NCBI GenBank assembly: GCA_960531495.1
Contig: OY482861.1
Span: 4,825,001 to 4,889,000, forward strand
Reading direction: 5' to 3'
Source: Zeus faber
Taxonomy: Eukaryota > Chordata > Actinopteri > Zeiformes > Zeidae
Length of the DNA: 64,000 bases
Shown: in pieces, positions 55,088 to 64,000 of the stretch
Layout: the number at the start of each line of letters is the position of its first letter
Numbering within the stretch: the stretch's first letter is position 1
The notes under the pieces: model-generated
What the model was told of the DNA's origin: nothing
Database searches by the model: none
Seen by the model: the letters and a program-made list of their open reading frames with translations, nothing else
Translations under genes and position numbers: made by a program

Positions 55088-55722
55088 GAGAAGGTCTGTT
55101 AAAACCTTGTATACGAGATCCAGTTTGGCCAACGTCAGGCTGAATAACTTGGGACATTTTCTGAACAACGGAAAAGCTTCTGTTATGGAAAATCAAATGC
55201 AAGCATTGACTCCTGCTGATCCTTCCCTCCACCAACGAACATGAAGTGTTTGGCCTCCAAGTACAGCAGACACAATTGAAAAAGGTGTTGCGCACAGTTG
55301 AAGAGCCTAATCAACTGTGCTCCTTTGGAACTGGATTCGATGATGTCACTGCATCAGACAAGATGAAACTGAATGACTGCAGTTGGAATTTCTTCACCAA
55401 CTGAGAGCTGTGGAATGACTGACCACCTGAAGTCCTGCTGGAAATGATATCTCTGTGATTACTATAAGGACTGCTTCTGTGTTTTCTCAGCCATTGTTTT
55501 TATCAATCTGTCTATCCTGATAGTACACAGATAATTTCAATTTCTAAGGAAAAACGACATTCTAGTAAGAATATTGCCTTAAATTAAATCATTTTCAAAC
55601 ATTTTAGGAAAAGGTTTTGAATAGTTTGTATATTCAATAATTAAGTCGAGACATAATTAGGCACAGATTATAGATGAAAGTGATTGTTTCATTAATTGAC
55701 AAATATGTTATTAATAGCCCTT
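55088..55722 (+). other. Core repeat, copy 3 (second part)
   Basis: Continues the inverted match to copy 1 (about 895 down to 290) up to the point where ERV-C inserted. Non-coding. Confidence 0.78.
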
Positions 55723-56179
55723 TGAGGTGTCTGGAAGGTTTGAGGTGAATAGGTCACTGAGCTCCCAAAGCTGAGATATAGTGCAGTTATAATATTAACG
55801 TATGTTACGATAGATTTATTGCTTCCATGTCATACGGAGAACGAAAATAACAATGGGTCTATTCAGAGGACCTATGGGAGAGGAATTGTGTTGATTCCTC
55901 CAGCTTGGCCTGAGGAGGAAATGTTTAGATTTATGGCAAGACAGAGGCTGAGCGGGAACCTATGGGTTGGAACCAGATGTGGTATGTTAGCTCTGTACAG
56001 CTTTTAAAGCGAGTGCCGATCGCCACTTGGCAGAGAATACTTCCGGCTTTGTTCTCTCCAGGACGTCCTGGCAAGTCGGGTTTGATGCTGATTTGTGTAA
56101 TAAAACTATTGTTTTAATCAAGTCAGCGTAAGCGGTCACTCCTTCATTCATCAACACATCAAATTCATCAAGAACTACA
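55723..56179 (+). repeat. ERV-C 5' LTR
   Basis: TGAGGTGTCTGG to AGAACTACA, 457 bp. The 3' third (GTAATAAAACTATTG and on) matches the R-U5 of ERV-A and ERV-B, whereas the U3 region does not match theirs, so this copy has a different promoter region. Confidence 0.85.
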
Positions 56180-56182
56180 AAG

Positions 56183-56200
56183 TGGCATCCCGAATTAGGA
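56183..56200 (+). promoter_or_regulatory. ERV-C primer-binding site
   Basis: TGGCATCCCGAATTAGGA, three bases (AAG) after the LTR; a diverged form of the ERV-A site. Confidence 0.68.
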
Positions 56201-59029
56201 TCTGTTGGGCCTCATCTGTCACTGCCGTCCCGCTTCAGAAGATACCACTTAATACCTCAAGGGTGAGTGTTCACTTACAACACAAGCTATTATGTGGTCT
56301 GAAGCGGTTGTGTTTGTGCAGGGAGGCTGCCCTCACAAGAGCAGATTATGGAGATGATGTGTGAAGTGAGTTTCCGTCTAAATTGGGGTTTATCAAGATG
56401 TAAAAGACGTAAATAAGGGGAATAAGAGAATTAAGTATGAAGTAAAAAGTTAAAGGCTTAAAAGATGTGGAGAAAGTTGAAATAACAAGTAATTGTAGAA
56501 TGGCAGAACTAGTAGCCAAAAGTTATTTAAATAACCATGCAAGATTAACGAAGACAGGGCCCGTATCTCGTTAAACAGTAAGACGTGTACATTAAATGCT
56601 GCGTGGAAGTTGGCCGTATGAAAATATAATACAGTCAAATCTAGGTAGGAAAAACAAAGAGGAAATAACCCTGGTAAGGGGAATGGACTCAATATAAAAT
56701 TATATGAATGAAGATGAAAAAGATGAAAAGTGAAAAAGAGATAAAAGTTAAAAGCCTAAAGTAAGATGAAAAAGATGAAAAGTGAAAAACAGTTGAAAGT
56801 TAAAAGCTTAAAAGAAGAAATAAGCTTAAAAGAGGAAAAAGATGAAAGTAAAGTAAAAAAGAGTTAAAAGTTAAAATCTTAAAAGAGGAAATAAGCTCAA
56901 AAGAGGAAATAAGATGAAAGTAAAGTAAAAAAAAGTTAAAAGTTAAAGGCTTAAAAGAGGAAATAAGATGAAAAATAGAGTTTGAGAAAAGTGGGAAAAA
57001 GCGGTTCTGAACCTGCCCTGGAGAACTAGTGAACATGCATGATGAGAGAATCTGATTAAAAACATAATTTGTTAAAAGTTTGGCCAGTGAAAATTTTGAT
57101 GAAATTGGAAAAGTATAAATGAGTCGACGTTAAAACATAAAGCTAAGCGCTGTTGAAGTCTTTGGGGGGTCAGATGTGCTGGACAGACATGTCTTTTCTT
57201 TTTTTGTTTTTGTGTGTGTGAGTGTGAAAGTGCTACAGCTACAGTTGTGTGAAGAGCTTTGTGTATGATTTGTGTATGTGTAAGCTATATATAGAATATA
57301 TGTGTTATTAAATAGGTATACATATGTGGTGAGCAGTTGAATTATACATAAAGAGTAACATTTCTTGCCCCTTTAGTGTAAACATATATGAGCCTGTTTA
57401 CGGACGTTGTAAAGTTAATAAAAATATGAGCCTTTCTTTCAGGACGTTTGATAAATATATATGAGTGTTTTTCATTAAGGACGTTTGATAAATATATATG
57501 AGCCTTTTTTCCAAGGACGTTTGTACATTTGATAAAGGATTTGAACCTTTACAGGACTTTATATATTTGATAACAAAATGAGCCTTCTGAAGGACGAGAG
57601 CCACAGTCTGCCTACACATGCATGTACACATTCAGGACAGAAAATAAATCTCCTGCTCTGAATTGGAGGTAGGATTTGTGAATTGTTTGATGAGTGTGTG
57701 GGTTTTTTTTGTTTTTTTTGTGCTTGGGGTGTGTGTGGCGGTGATTTCTGTGAGTCCTGTCTGGTTAAAAGAGCAGATGGTCTTGTTGGGGTGAAGGGAG
57801 ACTCTGGTTTTTGATGCAAGAAAAAAGGTTTTGTGTTTCGGCTGCTGAGAGAAAACAGCTTTGATTTACGACTGTGCGTAACTGCATTGAGCTGGGCTGT
57901 CCCTACGGGAGCCAAAACAGGATGTTCACTCGCTGACGACCAGTCCATCCTGGAAGTCTTTGCTAAATTTAAGAGGTGAAGCAGGGGTGGTGCTTCACAG
58001 AGTGGAACTTAGTTAACTCCTCCTGACAAGAGGGGCTGTGTAGTTAGAAGAAAAAATAATAAAATAAAATAAAAATAAATAGATATATAGAATAAAAATA
58101 ACGAATTAAAAGTGATATCAGATTGACTAATATACTATTTGGACTTTAAATGCATTGCATGATTAAAAGTAACCATTGCTTTATTTCAAGTGCGCGTGAA
58201 ATAAAAAAGCTGATAAGGTATGTCTCACTGAATTGTATTACAGTGTGTGTAAAAATTTTGAGTGAGCCTAAGACACTGAACTCTTCTGTTATTCTTTTTC
58301 TTTTTTCTTTCTTCCTCTCTTTTACTATGCTGAGTGAAAGCTGGGGGAAAGACAAAGAATATGGAATGAGTCTGAATTGAATCATCCAAAGGGCAGATGA
58401 CAAGACATCTGGCAGATCTTCGCAGACACTGAGGGTGACAACGTTCTGGAATCCTGAATCCATTTAAACCAGTTAAAGGCCAGTAGGGTTTTATCCACAA
58501 ACTCTTTCAACAGACCTCACCTGCATTTACCTGGTAATGCATATGTCTATACATTTAGTTATAATATACGTGTTTAGCTTGTTTTCACATATAGGTTTGT
58601 AGTAGTTCTTTTTCATACATTGCATTTGCAATTATTTAGTGAGAGACTTGGCAACGGACTGACTAATTAAGGCATTTGCCTAATTAATGGAGTATGATTG
58701 ATTGATTGATCACATGTGGAAAAGCTGATTTGATTGAAATACTGTTGAGTTCTGTGAATATTGGTTTCGTTATCTAAGTATAGTTTATCTAGGCTGTTTT
58801 GGGAGTGAACATTGATATAATTTTGATAATTTAACATAAATAAGTGTGATCAGATGCATCAGATGGCGAACAAGTGAATTGGCTTTCACAAGTGGGAAGC
58901 GATTGGTCTCCTTTGGGGTTGGCAAATTCAGATGTTTTTGGTTGAGTGTGATTACACTGGGCTTTATAAACACATTTTTTAAATAATTCGATTCGATTTA
59001 CAATAAAATAAAATAAGAGGATCATTAGG
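56201..59029 (+). other. ERV-C long leader
   Basis: 2.83 kb, matching both other leaders. Purine-rich block at about 56690-57000 with units such as AGATGAAAAGTGAAAAA and AGTTAAAAGCTTAAAAGAGG; GGACGTTTGATAAATATATA block at about 57390-57560. The plus-strand frame at 58150-58380 is not kept in the other copies, so I do not call a gene. Confidence 0.72.
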
Positions 59030-59731
59030 ATGTCAAAAATGGATATTAAAATTACAAAAGTATTCACTCCTATTGATGTAGTGCAAAAGAATAATCCCCT
59101 GATAAAAGATATTGCAAAAATATCAGGAAAATGGAGCAAGCCTTGGCCTGACATTGAACAACCGTGGCTAGTTGAAGGAACTCTTAACCCGGATGTGATT
59201 AAAACAATGCGGGTGCTTGTGTCCACATATAAAGTAAATCAAAAGAAAGGCAAGAAAGGAAAGAGACACAAGGAGAAAAGACAAACAGAACTTGGCATTC
59301 TGCAGCTGTTCGTAAAGGAGGGACAGACATGGTTCGAAGCTGCAAAGGAAAAAAGAGAACAAAGTAGACAAGAAATAAAGAAAAATGAAAAGGAAACAGA
59401 AAAATGGATGGAGAAGATTACCGCACCCTTCTCACATACAGCATCTGAACAGAGGCCCCCGCCTTATGAGAAGTGCACTGATGTTTATCCCCAGCTCCCA
59501 ATGATTACACAGGAGGGCAACTATCTCTTCAAAGATGAGGATGAACAAATAATAGAGATGGGCAAGGCTGAAACAACCATAAAGATGTACCCGAGCTCCA
59601 ACAGTACAAAGAAGAAGGAACAGGACCAGGAGACTCTTAGAATACTCAACCAAATACAGTTGGTGGATAATAATAAGAAGAAAAAGAAACAAGCTGTGGT
59701 TATGCAGAGCCAGTCACAACTAAATCAATAA
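59030..59731 (+). pseudogene. ERV-C gag, matrix part with capsid deleted
   Basis: 233-residue frame, the longest matrix copy. It starts MSKMDIKITKVF, continues with a Lys/Arg/Glu-rich middle (FVKEGQTWFEAAKEKREQSR) and NYLFKDEDEQIIEMGKA, then jumps at about 59608-59621 to the nucleocapsid leader KEQDQETLRILNQIQL. The p12-like and capsid parts are missing. It ends at a stop after SQLNQ. Confidence 0.8.
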
Positions 59732-59772
59732 CCACCACAACCACAGCAAGGACAGTACAGGTTCTACCACCT

Positions 59773-60057
59773 GTGGTCCTCACTGTCTCCTTTCCACAGC
59801 CAGTTTTTGACCAACCACAAACATGGAGAGGAAGAGGTCAAGGAAATTTAGGAAGAGGAAGAGGAGGAAATTTCCAACAGTCTCAAGGAACGTGTCATAA
59901 TTGTGGACAACTAGGTCATTTTGCACGTGACTGCTACAGGTTCAGAGGAGGCTTCAGAGGAGGCTTCAGAGGAGGCTTCAGAGGGGCCTTCAGAGGACAA
60001 CCACAGCCACCCAGGGGATCGGCGAACCCTTACAGGGGTCTGGAACCTGGTTCCTAG
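59773..60057 (+). pseudogene. ERV-C nucleocapsid
   Basis: 94 residues with [14 protein letters not shown] (CCHC) and four RGGF/RGAF units, ending before the protease. The same layout as ERV-B with one more repeat unit. Confidence 0.8.
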
Positions 60058-60129
60058 GCGTGGCCAGAAGACTCAAAAGGGAGGTGTCAGCTGGTAGTAT
60101 CAGGGCTGGAGCAAGATCCAACAATAGAG

Positions 60130-60579
60130 GTGAAAATAAATAATAATTCATTGGAAGTATTGGCATATTGCGGAGCAGCTTTCACCTGTGTTCGGCCTCA
60201 AGATGCTATACATCTCCCCATGTCTGACCAATTGGGACGGACAATTGGGTTTGAGGGTGTGAAACAGCTGATTCCTCTCACAAAACCAATGGAGCTCTGC
60301 TGTAGAAATCGTAAAATCACACTACCTATTTTGGTGTCAGAACATACACCCATCGCACTCTTGGGAAGAGATGCTATGTGCAAACTAAATTGTACAATAC
60401 GGTGTACACCGGACAGCTGTCTGGTGAATGTGTCGCCTGATGCCTACCACCAATTATTTATCGCACCAGAGACTGAGACTTCTTCAGTATATTGGATTGG
60501 AAATCTTAGTCCAGAGCTATTAGAGCCAGCCAAGATGTGGGAGAAGTTCATTGTGGCAAAAATGACTGATACTCCATGA
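60130..60579 (+). pseudogene. ERV-C protease
   Basis: 149-residue frame. The active-site region reads LAYCGAAFT, so the catalytic Asp is Tyr and the next residue is Cys, as in ERV-B. ALLGRDAMCKLN follows at about residues 77-88. Inactive by this change. It overlaps the start of the pol frame at 60576, where a deletion relative to ERV-B has removed about 65 codons. Confidence 0.77.
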
Positions 60580-61544
60580 TACTCAGGGGGCTCAGGGAAA
60601 TGATCGCAGAAGCTGAGGAAGCCATTTTTGCACCAATAAAGGAGAATCTTGCTATCTGGATAAGTGAAGAACAGAAGTTCATGAAAATCATGATTTCAGC
60701 TCAAGGACAAGGACAACCACAAGTGATTCAGATGACACATGAGTCAATGTTCAGTGCTAAATTAGACTCAGACAGCATGAGAGAGGAGATGCTGCAACAA
60801 GTTCCAGAATGTTTGTGGTCATGACATAGTACTGACATCGGACTTGTGGAGTCAGCCCAACTGGTGAGAGTTGAACTGAGACCAGGAACCAAACCTCCTT
60901 GGAAGAACCAGTACCCACAAAAGGAGGAGGCAATCAAAGGGATTGAACCACAAATTGAAGGACTGTTAAAAGCAGGTGTAGTGGAAATATGTTCGGATCC
61001 TCAGAGTAATACGCCTATATTGCCTTTAAAGAAACGAGATGAGTCCTATAGCTTGGTACATGATTTAAGAGCGATAAATGAAGTGGTGCAGGATTTTCCA
61101 GCAGATATACCAGATCCACATACCTTGCTATCCCAAATTCCTCCAGAGGCTACACAGTTCACAGTGATGGATTTGTGTGGAGCATTTTTCAGTGTTCCAC
61201 TGAGCAAAGAAAGTCAAGGGTTGTTTGGATTCACATACAAAGGACAAAACTTTAAGTACAAGAGGCTCCCTCAAGGATTCAAACACAGCCCGCACATTTT
61301 CAATAAAGTGTTGCATGATGACTTGGCTGGGATTGATCTGATCTTGAAAAGTACTGTAATTCAGTATGTGGACGACATCGTCATCTGTTCACCAGACAAG
61401 GAAATGTGCCATGAGGACTCAATCAAACTGTTACAGCTATTGGCAGACAAAGGGCACATGGCCTCTCAGAAGAAGTTACAGTATTGTCAAAAAAAGTTGT
61501 TTATTTGGGGTCAAACAAAAACCCATGGACAGACGCATCTCTGA
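60576..61544 (+). pseudogene. ERV-C reverse transcriptase
   Basis: The first frame (60576-60824) carries EAEEAIFAPIKENLAIW and ends at a stop. The second (60846-61544) has KPPWKNQYPQKEEA, FTVMDLCGAFFSVPL (motif A Asp present), LPQGFKHSP and YVDDIVICSP (YVDD). A frameshift near 61510 shifts the thumb into the frame at 61366-61983 (FLGIAGYSSAWV). Catalytic residues are present but the frame is broken. Confidence 0.82.
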
Positions 61545-62700
61545 GAGTCATTTGGAAGCCATTCGAACGGCACCAAAGCATAGAACAGTCAGAGAGATGA
61601 TGACATTCCTTGGTATTGCGGGATATTCTTCAGCTTGGGTCGAAGATTATGCCTGCCTAACAGGGCCTTTGAGAGCCATGATAAAAGAGAGTGGGAATGC
61701 TCAACTCCATTGCAACCTCACCTGGAAGCAGGAAGGCCTTATGGCATTTGAAACGATCAATCAGAGGCTACAAGAAGGTCCAGCGCTAGCGCTGCCAGAC
61801 TACTCTAAGAACTTTTTGCTGTATGTGGCTACGTCCATTGGAGGCAAATATGCATGTGCAGTTCTTTGTCAGCCCACAGGTACAGGGACAAGCCCTCAAC
61901 CTGTTTCGTACTATTCTACTGCCTATTCAGAAGTAGAATTGGGGCTACCACGGTGCTACAGAGCAATGGTGGGATTCATCTAATGTATGAGAAAGCATCA
62001 TCAGTAACTATGGGTTCCCCAGTGACAATTCTTACCCATCATAGTCTCAGAAATCTTTTGAACTTCGGTAAATGTACATTGACTATGTCTAGGCTAAGAG
62101 ACTATCATAGGCTCTTAGAGCAGAAAGATGTCACCTTAGTAAGGTGCGTCACGGTAAATCCAGCTGAGAATTTGCCAACACCAGAGAATGGAGAGCCACA
62201 TGATTGTGTTCAGGAAGTAGAGAGATATGCAAAGCTCAGATCAGACTTGCAAGCTTTCCCAGTGCATGTGTCAGATGTGGAATATTGGACTGATGGGTCC
62301 TGCTATCGAATAGGAGACCATTGAGTGCTGGTTATGCAGTAGTCAAAGCCCAGGGAACTGAATTTGTTGTTGAGAAAGCAGAAGTAATACCACAACCTGC
62401 TTCTGCACAGCTTGCTGAGCTTGTGGGCCTGACTGAAGCTTGTCTATTGGGCGAAGGCAAGCGAGTGACAATATATACAGATTCTGCATATGCACATAAT
62501 GTGTGGAAAAATCGAGGATTTAAGAAAACCAATGGTTCTCCAATACAGCATCATGCCCAGATAATGAAATTGGTGCATGCAATGATGAAACCAAAGTAAA
62601 TAGCTGTAGCTAAGTGTGCAGCACACAAAATGGACATGTGAAGGGTCACACAAGGTAACAAAGTGGCTGATGAGGCTGCCAAAGCAGTTACAAGAGCAAA
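61545..62700 (+). pseudogene. ERV-C connection and RNase H
   Basis: LPDYSKNFLLYVATS begins the connection. After frame changes near 61920 and 62324 the RNase H motifs are YWTDGSCYR (Asp), ELVGLTEACLLGEGKRV (Glu) and IYTDSAYAHNVW (Asp), followed by a decayed end with GNKVADEAAKA near 62660-62690. All catalytic positions I can check are kept, but at least three lesions break the frame. Confidence 0.77.
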
Positions 62701-62714
62701 TAAAGCAGGCAAGG

Positions 62715-63111
62715 TACTTCTGGTCCCCCATGAAGTGGACTGAAGACGAATAGGAGGTAAAAGATACATGTTATTCGTCGTGGATAGATTTTCACGGTGA
62801 CCTGAGGCATGTCCAACCAAGCGTAAAGATGCTCAGTCAGTTGCCAAGGCAAGTTCTTGTGTCGTGAGGTCATAAGCAGGTGGGGACTAGAACGCATATC
62901 CTCAGATAATGGGAAAGAGTTTGTGGATAGAACAGTGAAATTAATTCTGCAAAAATTGGGAATTAATCAACGTTTAGGAGCTGTCTATCATCTGCAAAGC
63001 CAAGGTGTTTCTAAAAAAATGAATAGTGTGCTGAAAAATCGCATTGTTAAAATCTGTCAACACACAGATCTGAATTGGTTAATCATATATTGGAATAATG
63101 TGAAAGTATAA
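62715..63111 (+). pseudogene. ERV-C integrase fragment
   Basis: The zinc-binding domain and first catalytic Asp are missing. GKRYMLFVVDRFSR begins the surviving core, then CREVISRWGLERISSDNGKE (second Asp) and the YHLQSQGVSKKMNSVLKNR segment, where the catalytic Glu expected in VERMN-type motifs is Lys. It ends by about 63111 with no C-terminal domain. Inactive. Confidence 0.78.
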
Positions 63112-64000
63112 TGTAAAAGTGAAATTATTATACTGTATTTGATGTTTGTGCAAGATACTGGCTGGTGATTCTTTCTTTCAGCACCAGTCAGAGGGTGGCT
63201 GTGTCCAGAGATCCTAACAGCCTGATGGACTTAAACACTCAAACATGGACACTCGAAAAAAGAAAGTTGAAAATGGACGGCGGACTCTGAATGAGGACAT
63301 CATGATCAGGAGTGTCGAGTGAAATATCATTAAAAGTTGATGGTGTTAAAAAAGCAACAGTTAAATACATACATACATGTCCTGAATGTTTTTATAAGAC
63401 TGGAGTTTGTTTATTACAATGTAACCTGTATTATTGATGAATATCCTGTATTCTACACTAGATATTTTTAGCAAGACATATTACTTTGATTTGCTATTGC
63501 TTTCTTTGAGTTGTCTGTAATAGGATGAAGTGAATACATTGGGACATCAGGTATTTTATTTTTGTTGCAGTTTTTGAGGGACATTGGTGCTAGGCAAGGA
63601 AAGGTCCACTGGAATGTCCGATGGGTCCACCAGCCTGACTTTGGACAATTTTTTTATTTATTTCTGAGGTTCTAAATGTATGCATTTATATGTAACATCC
63701 TATACAGTTTTCTAAACACTTCTTATTTTTCTGTTAATTGATTTGAAGTGCCATAGGTGGTTGCCTGGGACAGAGGGACTGTGAGAGAATTTTCCTGTCT
63801 TGATTGTTTGCTGGATGTACTAAGGAAGGAAGCTGCCAGATGGGTTTTTCGCTCTCACACTCCACAAATTTGCTGTATTGCTACGACTAAGCATGGTCAG
63901 AAGGGTATATTATAATCAATTTTGTTTGTTATTAAGTGATTTCTATTAAGCCAATTAACATCGTATGTTCAATTACTTTTCTCTCTGTCGAGACTTTGTC
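63112..64000 (+). other. ERV-C 3' non-coding region, no env seen
   Basis: About 890 bp matching ERV-A 3434-4428 in reverse. No conserved frame and no Env features. Runs to the window end, about 15 bp before the expected polypurine tract. Confidence 0.62.

Larger units (their letters stand above)
55723..64000 (+). mobile_element. ERV-C: endogenous retrovirus, cut by window end
   Basis: Starts with a 457-bp LTR, then primer-binding site, 2.8-kb leader, gag without capsid, protease, RT, RNase H, an integrase fragment and a 3' non-coding region. The last bases match ERV-A at about 3434-3447, so the polypurine tract and 3' LTR should lie just beyond the window. The insertion point falls in the core, after AATAGCCCTT. 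Defective throughout pol. Confidence 0.9.

Noticed and set aside
58150-58380. Accessory gene in the ERV-C leader
   Set aside because: The frame is not conserved in the ERV-A or ERV-B leaders.

Overview
The window looks like teleost fish genomic DNA made almost entirely of nested transposable elements, with one recognisable host gene. The evidence is fish-type retroelements (gamma/epsilon-like endogenous retroviruses, chromodomain and non-chromodomain Ty3/Gypsy elements, a Gmr1-like Gypsy element with integrase ahead of where RT should be, L2-, L1- and RTE-like LINEs, tRNA-derived SINEs), long (GT)n and (AT)n tracts, intron-exon structure, and no prokaryotic operon features.

Layout. (1) 1-10032: an AT-rich non-coding 'core' sequence ending in an LTR with primer-binding site (9463-10032, minus), interrupted by an internally deleted provirus, ERV-A (3046-8593, minus). 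(2) 10033-11640: weak retroviral pol remnant. (3) 11675-17085: second copy of the core, split by an L2-like LINE (12434-16214) that carries a 2.1-kb CAG-rich array. (4) 17086-25443: SINE, (GT)60, minisatellites, a solo LTR with 4-bp target duplication (19139-19682), a LINE endonuclease fragment (20718-21470), and a deleted Gmr1-like Gypsy element (23867-25443). (5) 25716-27235: four exon-like blocks resembling odf2 (outer dense fibre protein 2/cenexin), with a solo LTR in one intron and an L1 fragment beginning about 10 bp after the last exon. (6) 31609-37228: a young, almost complete Gypsy element (Gypsy-B, minus). (7) 38477-46187: 3'-truncated provirus ERV-B (minus). (8) 46345-47433: two related LTRs head to head. 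(9) 46968-55722: third copy of the core, inverted relative to the first, split by a chromodomain Gypsy element (Gypsy-C, 50303-55087). (10) 55723-64000: provirus ERV-C (plus), running off the window just before its 3' polypurine tract.

ERV-A, -B and -C are one family: LTR, a primer-binding site starting TGGCAT, a very long leader of 2.4-2.8 kb, gag with a CCHC knuckle and RGGF repeats, a protease whose active-site triplet is DCG or YCG, and a gamma-like RT. No env is visible in the two copies that retain their 3' region. All three are defective.

The three core copies provide paralogous empty sites for ERV-A, ERV-C, Gypsy-C, the L2 LINE and one short repeat, so those insertions post-date the core copies. 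The core may be the internal region of a large non-coding LTR element, because homology between the outer copies ends exactly at the LTR edge on the one side visible. This is the best candidate here for something not described before, and it is an inference from one boundary. All comparisons were made by eye; no alignment or database search was run.
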